Below are positions 1 through 8,435 of a stretch of 64,000 nt of DNA, in pieces. Each line of letters begins with the position of its first letter. The first letter of the stretch is position 1. The notes under the pieces are model-generated. The model did no database searches, was not told the origin of the DNA, and saw only the letters and a list, made by a program, of their open reading frames with translations. The stretch comes from Streptomyces albus subsp. chlorinus (lineage in GTDB: Bacteria > Actinomycetota > Actinomycetes > Streptomycetales > Streptomycetaceae): the NCBI RefSeq assembly GCF_013302895.1, contig NZ_VJOK01000001.1, positions 6,760,463 through 6,824,462 on the forward strand. Reading direction: 5' to 3'. A program made the position numbers and the translations under genes.

Positions 1-942
1 GGCGGCCTGTCCGCCGCCCAGCAGGAGGCAGAACGCGCCCAGCCGGTGCGGGGTCCGCCGCAGCACCCGTGCCGCCTCCGCCACGGTGACCAGCGACAGC
101 CCCATCAGCAGGGCGAGGAAAGGACCGAGCAGGAGTTCGGCGCCCCGGATCACCCCGACCGCGCCGACGCCGACGAGCGCGCCGAGCCCGTACGCCCTCA
201 GCTGGCTCGCGCCGCTGTTGCTGACGTTCTCGACCAGGTACCGGGCGCCGAGGTCGCGGTGCTCGCGAAGCCACGCGCGCACCCCGAGCACCCCGGGCCG
301 CACGCCCGACTGGAGGCAGCCGAACCCCGCGGCCAGCGCGGCGGACGCGCCCCAGGCGAGTACGAACGCGGCGACGCTGCCCACGCGGGCCGCCACCACC
401 ATGGCCGGGACGAGCGCGACGCCCCACACCAGGTCGTTGGCGAACGCCTTCCGCCCGGTGCCCGCGGCGAAGAACGCGAACCGCCAGGCGTCCTGGAGCA
501 GCAGCCCCGGAAGGACGAGACCGAGGCAGGCGAACGCGGTCCCCACCCGCCCGCCGAGAGCCGTCCCGGCCACCAGGCACCCCGCGCCGAGCGCCGTCCC
601 GACGCCGAGCGCGGTGCCCGACGCACGGGCCGCCGCCGTGCGCCAGGACGCGTCCGGCACGCCGCTGAAGCGCACCATGAGCGGGTCCGTGGCCAGTCCG
701 CGGGAGACGTTGAGCACCACGCCGTAGGTCACCCAGGCCAGGCTGAACGCGCCGAACGCGGCCAGCCCGAGCGAGCGTGCCACGTAGATGCCCACCGCGA
801 AGTTGGTCATGCTGGAGGCCGCCTGGTCGGCCAGCCCCCACGACAGCCGGCCGACGACGGCCCGCCTGGCGGCCGTCCGGGCGGGCGCGGCCCCGGCCGC
901 CGCCGCCGTCGTCTTCCCGCCTCCGGTGGCCATCCGCGTCAT
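1..942 (-). CDS. Wzx-like polysaccharide flippase/exporter, C-terminus cut by window edge
   Basis: This is the last gene of the polysaccharide operon in the window and it runs off the left edge after 314 codons. The N-terminus is Ala/Arg-rich, then a segment resembling the first helices of polysaccharide-export (MATE/Wzx-type) proteins, with a GLADQAASSMTNFAVGIYVA stretch. The remaining sequence is dominated by hydrophobic segments. By family such proteins flip lipid-linked repeat units across the membrane, which fits the sugar transferase and Wzy-like genes upstream. The ATG at 942 overlaps the previous stop as ATGA; a second in-frame ATG lies at 933. The flippase call rests on context plus membrane pattern, since the C-terminal half is missing. 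Confidence 0.72.
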   Translation of the reverse strand, partial: MTRMATGGGKTTAAAAGAAPARTAARRAVVGRLSWGLADQAASSMTNFAVGIYVARSLGLAAFGAFSLAWVTYGVVLNVSRGLATDPLMVRFSGVPDASWRTAAARASGTALGVGTALGAGCLVAGTALGGRVGTAFACLGLVLPGLLLQDAWRFAFFAAGTGRKAFANDLVWGVALVPAMVVAARVGSVAAFVLAWGASAALAAGFGCLQSGVRPGVLGVRAWLREHRDLGARYLVENVSNSGASQLRAYGLGALVGVGAVGVIRGAELLLGPFLALLMGLSLVTVAEAARVLRRTPHRLGAFCLLLGGGQAA

Positions 943-2219
943 TCCTTGATGAGCCCGGCGCCGCGCAGGGCGTCGGCCGCGACGGCGACGGTGTCGAACG
1001 GCAGCCCGGACCGCTCCGCGATGTCCAGCAGGCTGTGCTCGCCGTCGGAGAGATTGAGCACCCAGAGCATGGCCATTTGGGCCTGCTGGGTGTCGCTGCG
1101 CCCGCCGAGTGCGTCGTACAGCCCGCGCCGGCCCAGCTGCGGCTCGCCGTAGGGACTGAGGTTGAGGCAGCGCCGGTCGCGGTCGAGAACGGCGAACGCC
1201 TCGCGGCAGACGGCGAGCGTGTCCGCCATCGCCTCCGGGGAGACGAAGTCCAGGCTGTCCGCCGAGGTGTGGTACTCCGGGTAGCCGGCGTACGGGGTCC
1301 GGGTGAGCGAGCCCACGCCCAGATCGAACCCGGGCGAGCAGAACTGCCGCTCGTCGTAGCCGTACGGAGTGAACTTTGTGATGCGGTGCGGGCGTCCGGA
1401 GGCGGCCAGCACGTAGCGCAGCACCCGGTCGATCTCCGCGTCGCCGCGCCTGCTCTGCTTGTACGTCAGGCTGCCCGGGTCGCCGGCGCAGGCCAGCACC
1501 AGCCCGTGCTTGACCCTTCCCCCACGCACCCGTTCCTTGTTGCGGGCCAGCCAGGTGATCGCCCCGATGGTGCCGGGCGCGAAGAGGAACCGGTAGGTGT
1601 AGTACGGCGTCTGCTCCGCCAGCGCCTGGGCCAGGAACGTCGCCACCGCGATGCCGGCCAGGTTGTCGTTGGCCAGCGACGGGTGGCAGACGTGGCAGGA
1701 GACGAGCACCTCGTCGGGGACCTGCCCGGGGACCACGTGCTCGGCGTAGGTGAGGTGGCCGTCCGCGAGGGTGGAGTCGATGCGCACCTCGTACTCGCCG
1801 TCGGGCAGCGCGTCCAGGGTTTCCTGGGCCAGGCAGAACCCCCAGTCCCGCTTGTAGTAGCTGGTGCGGTACGGCACCCAGGACGGGTGGTCCGGCAGGG
1901 TGTGCAGGTGCGCACGCAGCTCGGACAGGGGCATGGTGGCCGACACCGGCACGCTGTAGCCGAGCACGTGCAGGCTGGACTCCGCGAAGTCGACGACGCG
2001 GTTGCCGGCGGGGTCGGCGATGTACGCGTCCCGGATGTTCCACTCCTGCGGCACCGTCCAGTCGAGCACCCGCGTCCCGGTCGGCACCTCGTGCACCTGC
2101 AGCGGAAGGTACTCGTCGACGATCCGCAAGGTGGCGCGCACACCGTCTCCGGTGATGCTCCGGCACAGCGGGTAGAGCCGCTCCACCAGCGCGTACATCT
2201 GCTCGCCGGCCCCGGTCAC
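939..2219 (-). CDS. DUF4910/DUF2172 aminopeptidase-like protein with C-terminal winged helix
   Basis: About 426 residues starting at a GTG whose TGA overlap (GTGA) couples it to the epimerase gene upstream. The sequence matches the DUF4910 family, an M28-like aminopeptidase fold: a metal-site-like motif HVCHPSLANDN at 176-186, the PGTIGAITWLARN segment, YHTSADSLDFV further on, and a C-terminal winged-helix-like tail (LLDIAERSGLPFDTVAVAADAL). Members occur in surface-polysaccharide clusters beside NAD-epimerase, PIG-L and nucleotidyltransferase genes, exactly as here. The substrate is unknown; removing an acyl or aminoacyl group from a sugar intermediate is an inference from company. No signal peptide is seen, so it is probably cytoplasmic. 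Confidence 0.82.
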   Translation of the reverse strand: MTGAGEQMYALVERLYPLCRSITGDGVRATLRIVDEYLPLQVHEVPTGTRVLDWTVPQEWNIRDAYIADPAGNRVVDFAESSLHVLGYSVPVSATMPLSELRAHLHTLPDHPSWVPYRTSYYKRDWGFCLAQETLDALPDGEYEVRIDSTLADGHLTYAEHVVPGQVPDEVLVSCHVCHPSLANDNLAGIAVATFLAQALAEQTPYYTYRFLFAPGTIGAITWLARNKERVRGGRVKHGLVLACAGDPGSLTYKQSRRGDAEIDRVLRYVLAASGRPHRITKFTPYGYDERQFCSPGFDLGVGSLTRTPYAGYPEYHTSADSLDFVSPEAMADTLAVCREAFAVLDRDRRCLNLSPYGEPQLGRRGLYDALGGRSDTQQAQMAMLWVLNLSDGEHSLLDIAERSGLPFDTVAVAADALRGAGLIKE

Positions 2220-3241
2220 CGGCGCCACCGCAGGGTGTCGTCCACGGCACCGGTCTCGGACGCCGCGCGCAGCACGGCCAGCCGGGTGAAGCGCTGCTCG
2301 AAGTCCTCCCGGGTCAGCCCGTGTGTCCGGTAGGCGTCGGCGAGTTCGAGCGCGCCCTGCTTCACCGTCCACGCGCAGTCGAAACCGGGTATCGCGGCGC
2401 GGAACCGGGAGAAGTCCACCCGGTAGGAGCGCGGGTCGGCACCCGTCTCCCCGGTGATCACCACCCGGGATCCGGGCACCGCCTCCGCGACCTGCCCGGC
2501 GATCTCGGCGACCGTGACGTTGTTGGTCTCGCTGCCGATGTTGAAGGCGCGGGCGTGCACCGCCTCGCGCGGGGCGGCCAGCGCGGCCGTGAAGGCCCGC
2601 GCGATGTCGGCGGCGTGCACCAGCGGGCGCCAGGGGGTGCCGTCGGAGAGCACCCGCACCTCGCCGGACAGCAGCGCGTGGCCCACCAGATTGTTCAGCA
2701 CGATGTCGGCGCGCAGCCGGGGCGAGTGGCCGAAGGCGGTGGCGTTCCGCAGGAAGACCGGGCTGAAGTCGCCGTCGGCCAGCGCGTGCAGGTCGTCCTC
2801 CACCCGCACCTTGGACTCCGCGTACGGCGTCACGGGGCGCAGCGGCGCGTCCTCGCCCACCAGATCGTCACCGCCGGCGGCACCGTAGACCGAGCAGGTC
2901 GACGCGTACAGGAAGCGCCGCACCCCGGCGTCGCGGGCCAGCCGGGCCAGCCGTACGGACGCGTGGTGGTTGATCTCGTAGGTGAGGTCCGGGGCCAGCG
3001 CTCCCAGCGGGTCGTTGGAGAGCGCGGCCAGGTGGATCACGGCGTCCACCCCGGCCACGTGGTCGGCGGTGACATCGCGCAGATCCACCTGGTGCCCCGG
3101 CGGGTCGGCGGGTGCCGGGCCGAGGACGCAGCCGGCGAACAGGCCGGCGTCGAGGCCGACGACCTCGTGCCCGGCGGCGGCGAGGACCGGGGCCATGACG
3201 GTGCCCAGGTATCCCTGGTGACCGGTGAGCAGTACGCGCAA
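2216..3241 (-). CDS. NAD-dependent epimerase/dehydratase (extended SDR) of sugar nucleotides
   Basis: A 341-residue extended SDR. The Rossmann motif G7-x2-G10-x2-G13 is at the extreme N-terminus, the Ser region STCSVYG is at 114-120 and the catalytic pair is Y140-x3-K144. These proteins epimerise, dehydrate or reduce nucleotide sugars in the cytoplasm. Only a TTG at 3241 gives a normal N-terminus (MRVLLTGHQGYLG); a run of six G residues just upstream serves as ribosome binding site, and the previous stop is 4 bases away. It sits between PIG-L and DUF4910 genes and probably acts on the nucleotide sugar made by the RfbF-like enzyme. The exact reaction cannot be read from sequence. Confidence 0.88.
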   Translation of the reverse strand: MRVLLTGHQGYLGTVMAPVLAAAGHEVVGLDAGLFAGCVLGPAPADPPGHQVDLRDVTADHVAGVDAVIHLAALSNDPLGALAPDLTYEINHHASVRLARLARDAGVRRFLYASTCSVYGAAGGDDLVGEDAPLRPVTPYAESKVRVEDDLHALADGDFSPVFLRNATAFGHSPRLRADIVLNNLVGHALLSGEVRVLSDGTPWRPLVHAADIARAFTAALAAPREAVHARAFNIGSETNNVTVAEIAGQVAEAVPGSRVVITGETGADPRSYRVDFSRFRAAIPGFDCAWTVKQGALELADAYRTHGLTREDFEQRFTRLAVLRAASETGAVDDTLRWRR

Positions 3242-3245
3242 GGTG

Positions 3246-3893
3246 TCAACCCCCCAGGTTGAGCGTGAGTTTGGTGACGGCGAACGCCTCGGCGTAGCCC
3301 TCGTGGCATTCGATGCCGCGGATCCGCGCGAGGCCGAGAAAGGCCTCACGGTCGTACCAGGGCCGGTGCCGCTGCGAGGGGTAGTGCTCCCGCAGCAGCC
3401 GCACCTTCTCTTCGGCGGTCTGCGGCGTGAGCGGCTGGTAGGCCGCCATACGGCCGAGGTCGCCGTCCCATTTGACGATCTCGTAGCCGAGGACCAGGTG
3501 GTCGCGGAAGGCGGTGGGTATCAGCCGCGCCAGGCCGCGGTGGTCCTGGTGCGCGTCCTCGGTGCGCGGGGCCAGGACCAGCTCCGGGTCGGTGTGCGCA
3601 CGCAGTTCCTCGACCGCGGCCTTGGCCTCTTCCCAGCGCGCGGGCAGCCGGCCGTCCGGCAGTTCGCGCACGGTCAGCCGCAGGTCGGCGCCCGGACAGA
3701 AAGCGGCGAGCGCGGCCCGCTCCTCCCGCTCCCGCTCGCTGCCGGCGCCGGAGAGCACCAGCGCGTCGACACGGATACCCGGCCGTGCGCGGCAGAGCGT
3801 CAGCAGGGTGCCGCCGGCGCCGATGGCGAGGTCGTCGCAGTGCGCGCCCACCGCGACGATCCGGTCCGGGCGCCCGGCCCCGAGCCGGATCAC
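3246..3893 (-). CDS. PIG-L family N-deacetylase
   Basis: A 215-residue protein with the PIG-L/LmbE zinc motifs: AHCDD at 17-21 (family form AHPDD, so the proline is a Cys here) and HQDH at 115-118. The family removes N-acetyl or related acyl groups from sugars such as GlcNAc derivatives. The GTG start at 3893 overlaps the preceding stop as GTGA. Its position in a cassette of nucleotidyltransferase, C-methyltransferase and epimerase genes suggests it unmasks an amino group on the special sugar of the polymer. There is no signal peptide, so it is cytoplasmic. Confidence 0.85.
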   Translation of the reverse strand: MIRLGAGRPDRIVAVGAHCDDLAIGAGGTLLTLCRARPGIRVDALVLSGAGSEREREERAALAAFCPGADLRLTVRELPDGRLPARWEEAKAAVEELRAHTDPELVLAPRTEDAHQDHRGLARLIPTAFRDHLVLGYEIVKWDGDLGRMAAYQPLTPQTAEEKVRLLREHYPSQRHRPWYDREAFLGLARIRGIECHEGYAEAFAVTKLTLNLGG

Positions 3894-4681
3894 GCGCCCA
3901 CCCCGGCGCTGTCCTCCCACACGGCCCACGGGCGGTCGCCCCGGGCGTAGGCGGCATCCAGCGCGGCCCGCTCCTTCACGGTGTCGGTCGGCTTCCAGAA
4001 GCCGCGGTGCCGGTGCGCCACCAGCCGGCCGCGCTTGGCCAGCTGGGCGCACCCGTCGCCCACCAGGTCCCCGTTCTCCGGGATGTGGTCGAAGACCTCC
4101 TGGCGGAGCACGAAGTAGCCGCCGTTCTCCCACAGCGGCAGCTCGCTGACCGCGGTGATGCCGCCCACCAGGCCGTCCTCGGCCAGGTCCACGCAGTGGA
4201 AGGAGGACTGCGGCGGCACCACCATCATCGACGCGCCCGCGTCCCGCCGGGCGAACTGGTCGATCATCTGCGGCAGCGGCGCGTCGGTGAGCACGTCGGC
4301 GTAGTTGGCGAGGAACATCTCGTCGCCGTTCAGGTGCTGCCGCACCCGGCGCAGCCGCTCTCCGATCGGTGACTCGATGCCGGTCTGCACGAACGTGATC
4401 GTCCAGCCGGCGATGTCGGTGGACAGCAGCTCGGTCCGCCCGCCTCGCAGTACGAAGTCGTTGGACGCCGTCTCCTCGTAGGTGAGGAAGAAGTCCTTGA
4501 TGTGGTGCGCCCCGTACCCCAGGCACAGGATGAACTCCGTGTGCCCGAAGTGCGCGTAGTAGCGCATGACGTGCCAGATCAGCGGACGCGGGCCGACCAT
4601 CGCCATCGGCTTGGGGAGGTCGTCGGACGCCCCGCTGCGCATCCGCAGCCCGTAACCGCCGCAGAACAGTACGACCTTCAT
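3890..4681 (-). CDS. RfbF-like sugar-1-phosphate nucleotidyltransferase (glucose-1-phosphate cytidylyltransferase family)
   Basis: A 263-residue nucleotidyltransferase. The N-terminal Gly-rich loop FCGGYGLRM (6-14) and the PKPM motif near 23-26 are the nucleotide-binding signature. The following pattern (PLIWHVMRYYAHFGHTEFIL, then LGYGAHHIK) follows RfbF, glucose-1-phosphate cytidylyltransferase. It should make an NDP-, probably CDP-, activated hexose. It is translationally coupled to the methyltransferase (ATGA overlap) and to the PIG-L gene (GTGA). RfbF is normally followed by a CDP-glucose 4,6-dehydratase; the epimerase two genes on may fill that role, but this is inference. CTP versus dTTP specificity is not decided by sequence alone. 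Confidence 0.85.
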   Translation of the reverse strand: MKVVLFCGGYGLRMRSGASDDLPKPMAMVGPRPLIWHVMRYYAHFGHTEFILCLGYGAHHIKDFFLTYEETASNDFVLRGGRTELLSTDIAGWTITFVQTGIESPIGERLRRVRQHLNGDEMFLANYADVLTDAPLPQMIDQFARRDAGASMMVVPPQSSFHCVDLAEDGLVGGITAVSELPLWENGGYFVLRQEVFDHIPENGDLVGDGCAQLAKRGRLVAHRHRGFWKPTDTVKERAALDAAYARGDRPWAVWEDSAGVGA

Positions 4682-5922
4682 GGCTTGACCTCGACAATGC
4701 TCAGTTCCGGGATGGGAAAGACCAGCCGGCCGCCCCAGGCGTGCACGAAGGAGAGCTGCTCGACCAGTTCGGCCCGCAGGTTCCAGGGGAGGACCAGGAC
4801 GTAGTCCGGTCTGTCGGCGGCTATCCGCTCGGGCGGCAGGACCGGGACGCGGGTGCCCGGGGTGAACCTGCCGTGCTTGTAGGGGTTGCGGTCGACCGTG
4901 TAGGGGAGCAGGTCGGGCCGGATGCCGCAGTGGTTGAGCAGGGTGTTGCCCTTGCCCGGGGCGCCGTAGCCCACGACCGTCTCGCCGCGCTCGGCCGCCT
5001 CGATGAGGAACCGCAGCAGGTCCCGGCGCACCTTGGCCACCCGGGCGGAGAACTCGGTGTACCCGGACAGCTCCCGCAGCCCGGCGGCCTTCTCCCGGTC
5101 GAGCACCTCGGCCACCCGGCGGGACGCCTCGCCGGCCGCCTCGGCAGGGCGGGCCCACAGCCGGATCGAGCCGCCGTGCGTGGGCAGCGGCTCGACGTCC
5201 ACGAGCGCGAGCCCGCCGCTGGCGAGGGCCCGGATCGCGGAGGCGACCGTGTAGTACTGGAAGTGCTCGTGGTAGATCGTGTCGTACTGGTTCTGCTCGA
5301 TCAGGGTCAGCAGGTGCTGCACCTCGATGGAGACCCAGCCGTCGTCGGCGACCAGGGCACGCAGCCCCCGGGTGAACCCGACCACGTCGGGGATGTGCGC
5401 GTACACGTTGTTGGCCACGACCAGGTCGGCCGGGCCGTGCTCCTCGCGGACGGCCGTGCCGGTCGCCGGGGTCAGGAACTGAGTGAGCGTGGGCACGCCC
5501 GCCTCCCGCGCCGCGGCCCCGACGTTCACCGACGGCTCGATGCCGAGGCAGCGGATCCCCCGGTCCACCAGGTGCCGCAGCAGATAGCCGTCGTTGCTCG
5601 CCACCTCGACCACGAAGGCTTCCCTCTCCGCGGGGCCGAGGCCCAACTGCCGGACGGCGTCGCCGACGAAGGTCCGCGCGTGCTCCACCCAGGAGGTCGA
5701 GTACGAGGAGAAATACGCGTACTCCTCGAACGTCTCCTCCGGCGTGATCAGCACAGGGAGCTGCGCGAGCCAGCAGTCGGTGCAGACCCGCAGGTGCAGC
5801 GGGTACGCCGGTTCCGGCTGGTCCAGTTGGTCCGCGGACAGAAAGCTCTCACACGGCGGCGTCGCCCCGAGATCGACGACGCTCGCCATCGCCTCCGAGC
5901 CGCAGAGCCGGCATTGTGTCAT
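4678..5922 (-). CDS. Zinc-binding SAM-dependent sugar C-methyltransferase
   Basis: A 414-residue protein with the three-part architecture of sugar C-methyltransferases. An N-terminal zinc site is formed by C4/C7 and C47/C50, a central SAM Rossmann domain carries VVEVASNDG at 104-112 and the YHEHFQYY motif, and a C-terminal domain contains GYGAPGKGNTLLNH. Relatives such as TylC3 and NovU methylate a ring carbon of a 4-keto nucleotide sugar. That predicts a methyl-branched sugar in this pathway. The start ATG at 5922 overlaps the upstream stop (ATGA). The zinc cysteines and the SAM motif all appear intact. Confidence 0.9.
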   Translation of the reverse strand: MTQCRLCGSEAMASVVDLGATPPCESFLSADQLDQPEPAYPLHLRVCTDCWLAQLPVLITPEETFEEYAYFSSYSTSWVEHARTFVGDAVRQLGLGPAEREAFVVEVASNDGYLLRHLVDRGIRCLGIEPSVNVGAAAREAGVPTLTQFLTPATGTAVREEHGPADLVVANNVYAHIPDVVGFTRGLRALVADDGWVSIEVQHLLTLIEQNQYDTIYHEHFQYYTVASAIRALASGGLALVDVEPLPTHGGSIRLWARPAEAAGEASRRVAEVLDREKAAGLRELSGYTEFSARVAKVRRDLLRFLIEAAERGETVVGYGAPGKGNTLLNHCGIRPDLLPYTVDRNPYKHGRFTPGTRVPVLPPERIAADRPDYVLVLPWNLRAELVEQLSFVHAWGGRLVFPIPELSIVEVKP

Positions 5923-7139
5923 GTAGTGCCCCCCAAAGATTCCGTCCGCCCCGCGAGCGCGGAGCGGTACCCCTCCACCAGGCGCTCCAGCCCGACGGCC
6001 GGACTGAAGCCCTGCTCGTAACGGCGCCGGGCCGCCCGGCCCATCTCCCGGTTGCGGTCGGGCCGGGCGGTGATCCGCCGCAGGCACGCCGCGAGCGAGG
6101 CGGCCTCGCCCGGCCGGTGCAGCAGCCCGGTCACTCCGTCCTCGACGAGTTCGGCGAAGGCGCCGTGCCCCGCGGCGACAGCCGGGACCCCCGCCGCCAT
6201 CGCCTCCACGACCACCAGCCCGAACGCCTCCAGCCATGTCGAGGGAGCCACCACGGCGACCGACCGCGCGAGGGCCTGCCGGCACTCCGCCCCTCCGTAC
6301 AGTCCGGCGTAGCGCACGTCCTCGCGGCCCGCCGCCCACGCGGCCACCTCGGACTCCAGCGGCCCCGCTCCCGCGATGACGAGCGGCACGCCCACACCGC
6401 CGCTCGCCGCGACCTCGTCCCACGCGGCCATCAGCAGCCGCACGCCCTTGGCCTCGGCGAGCCGGCCGAGGAAGAGCAGGTGCGTGCCGGGGCCCGACCG
6501 GCGGGCGTCCGGGTCGGGCACGAAGTTGTGCTTCACCACCAGCCGCTCGGCGGGCATTCCGGCCCCCACCAGCACGTCGCGCTGCGCCGCGGAGATGCAG
6601 AAGAACCGCTCCACGCCGGACCACCACCGCCGCCGGTTGGCCGACAGACTCACCGCGAGGGGCACCGTCGCCAGCCGGGAGCCGCGGTAGCAGCCGTGCC
6701 GGACGGCGGGCAGCGGCGCCGTCCCGACGCACTCGGTGCACGGCCGGCCGTCCCGCTGGAGGGTGCCGGGCGGGCAGACCTGGGTGTAGTTGTGCAGCGT
6801 GGCGACGGCGGGCACGCCCGCGTCGGCGCAGGCGGCCAGCACGGCGGGCGACAGCAGCGGGAAGACGTTGTGGAGGTGCACCACGTCGGGGCGCGAGGTG
6901 CGCAGCCGGGCCGCCAGCTGTGAGCGGACCGCCGGGTTCCACGGCACCAGCAGCGGCACCGCGGCCTTGCCCAGCGGGGACATGCCGGCGATGTCGTCGC
7001 TGCGCCGCTCGAAGACCTCGACCCGGTGCCCGGCCGCGCGCAGCAGCCCCACCTCCTGGTCGACGACCTTGTTCTCCCCGCTCGGCTGCGCCGAGGCGTA
7101 GCGGTTGTGCACCACCAGGACACGCATGCGTGAGGTCAC
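5919..7139 (-). CDS. Glycosyltransferase family 4
   Basis: About 406 residues with GT-B layout. The N-terminal acceptor domain has the SGENKVVDQEV loop and DVVHLHNVFPLLSP. The C-terminal donor domain has LLFLGRLAEAKGV and the PSTWLEAFGLVVVEAMAAG region carrying the GT4 E-x7-E pair. A Cys-containing VCPPGTLQRDGRPCTECVG insertion follows the HNYTQ motif, as in several actinobacterial relatives. It should add one sugar to the lipid-linked repeat unit on the cytoplasmic face. The GTG at 7139 overlaps the polymerase stop as GTGA; an in-frame ATG at 7127 (MRVLVVHNRY) is the alternative start. Donor and acceptor are unknown. Confidence 0.88.
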   Translation of the reverse strand: MTSRMRVLVVHNRYASAQPSGENKVVDQEVGLLRAAGHRVEVFERRSDDIAGMSPLGKAAVPLLVPWNPAVRSQLAARLRTSRPDVVHLHNVFPLLSPAVLAACADAGVPAVATLHNYTQVCPPGTLQRDGRPCTECVGTAPLPAVRHGCYRGSRLATVPLAVSLSANRRRWWSGVERFFCISAAQRDVLVGAGMPAERLVVKHNFVPDPDARRSGPGTHLLFLGRLAEAKGVRLLMAAWDEVAASGGVGVPLVIAGAGPLESEVAAWAAGREDVRYAGLYGGAECRQALARSVAVVAPSTWLEAFGLVVVEAMAAGVPAVAAGHGAFAELVEDGVTGLLHRPGEAASLAACLRRITARPDRNREMGRAARRRYEQGFSPAVGLERLVEGYRSALAGRTESLGGTT

Positions 7140-8434
7140 CTCCGCTCCTGAGTCCGTCGTGGAAGCTGTCGTCGGGGGACCGCGGACGCCGGAAGGGGCG
7201 TGGCGGTGGCGGGGGCGGCCAGCAGCGAGGCGGCCACGGCCAGGTGCAGCAGATACGGCGAGGCGTCGCCGAGCCCGGCCTCGGTGTACGACGCGATCGC
7301 GCAGTAGCTGATCAGGAAGATCGCGCAGGCCCTCGGCAGCGACGGCGGCCGCAGCAGCGCCACGCCACCGAGCACGAGGAAGACCGCCGCGACGAGGGCG
7401 ACACCGCTCCAGCCCTGCTCGTGGTAGACGGCCAGCCAGCTGTTGTCGATCGGCAGCCCGCCGAAGGACTTGTCGCCCAGGCCCACCCCGAACACCTTCT
7501 CCGAGGTCGTCCGGGGGGCCGCCAGCAGGGCGTCCCAGACCTTGGCCCGGCCGGTGAGGCTGGTGAGGTGCTCCTGGCTCTGTCCGCGCAGGAACCAGGC
7601 CCGCAGCGCGGAGGCGAACCCCACGGCGGCGACCGCGGCGACCAGCGCGGCCCAGGCGAAGAAGCGGCGCGCGGCGGCACTGGTGAGCACGAGCGAGCCG
7701 ATCGCCGGCGTCAGCCCGATGAGCAGGCCGAGCGTGGCCGTCCGGGTGTGGGTCAGCGCGAGCAGGACGAGCGAGGGGACGAGGACGACGGCCGCACCGG
7801 CCTTGTCGGTCCGGCGGCCCAGGACGAGGAGCACGGTGAGCCCGCTGATCACCGCGGCGTACTGTCCGATCTGCGGCGGGGTGAGCGGCCACAGCGCGCC
7901 GACCAGCCGCCCGCCGTACAGCTCGGGCATGGCCGTGCCCGGGGAGACGACCGCGCCTGCGGCGACCGACCCCAGCACCGCGAAGTACGTCCGGACGTGG
8001 TGCCTCACGAAGGTCAGGCCGCCGTCCCACCAGCGGGTGAGCAGCCACAGCGTGCCGACGAACAGAGCCAGCCGGACGCAGCGGAACAGGGCGCCGAACC
8101 CGGACTCCAGGTGCAGGCTGGACAGGACGCTCGGCACCAGCAGCAGGGTGAGCAGGAAGACGAGGGCGCCGGCCCGGACGCGCAGCCGGAGATTGAGCAC
8201 CAGCGCCAGCGCGAACGCGCCGGCCAGCGCGCCCATGGTGACCATCTGGATGAGGGAGCGGGGGAGCGGGACGAGGGTCTTCGCCCCCGCGGAACCGAGC
8301 GTGTTGAGGACCAGCAGCCCCCACACGATCCCGACCGCCCTCGGCGTGGCGGCGGGCTGCGGTTCGGTTCCGGGTGGCGTGCCCGCCGTCTCCGCTCCGC
8401 CCGGCACCCCGCCGCGCCGCAGCTCCTCGCTCAT
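7136..8434 (-). CDS. Wzy-like polysaccharide polymerase / O-antigen ligase family membrane protein
   Basis: About 432 residues with roughly ten to twelve hydrophobic segments and, before the last helices, a long hydrophilic loop containing SLTGRAKVWDALLAA and GVGLGDKSF. This loop resembles the Wzy_C signature region of the O-antigen ligase/polymerase family. It probably polymerises flipped repeat units outside the membrane. The chosen ATG at 8434 lies one base after the upstream stop; an in-frame GTG at 8443 is possible. Its place between a GT4 gene and the beta-helix gene, with a flippase at the operon end and two Wzz-like proteins upstream, completes a Wzx/Wzy-type set. Confidence 0.83.
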   Translation of the reverse strand: MSEELRRGGVPGGAETAGTPPGTEPQPAATPRAVGIVWGLLVLNTLGSAGAKTLVPLPRSLIQMVTMGALAGAFALALVLNLRLRVRAGALVFLLTLLLVPSVLSSLHLESGFGALFRCVRLALFVGTLWLLTRWWDGGLTFVRHHVRTYFAVLGSVAAGAVVSPGTAMPELYGGRLVGALWPLTPPQIGQYAAVISGLTVLLVLGRRTDKAGAAVVLVPSLVLLALTHTRTATLGLLIGLTPAIGSLVLTSAAARRFFAWAALVAAVAAVGFASALRAWFLRGQSQEHLTSLTGRAKVWDALLAAPRTTSEKVFGVGLGDKSFGGLPIDNSWLAVYHEQGWSGVALVAAVFLVLGGVALLRPPSLPRACAIFLISYCAIASYTEAGLGDASPYLLHLAVAASLLAAPATATPLPASAVPRRQLPRRTQERR

Positions 8435-8435
8435 C

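Noticed and set aside
46-2333. Long plus-strand open frames across the flippase and DUF4910 genes (46-1152 and 777-2333)
   Set aside because: They are antisense to genes with clear motifs and encode Arg/Pro/Ala-rich sequence without domains, the usual artefact of high-GC DNA.
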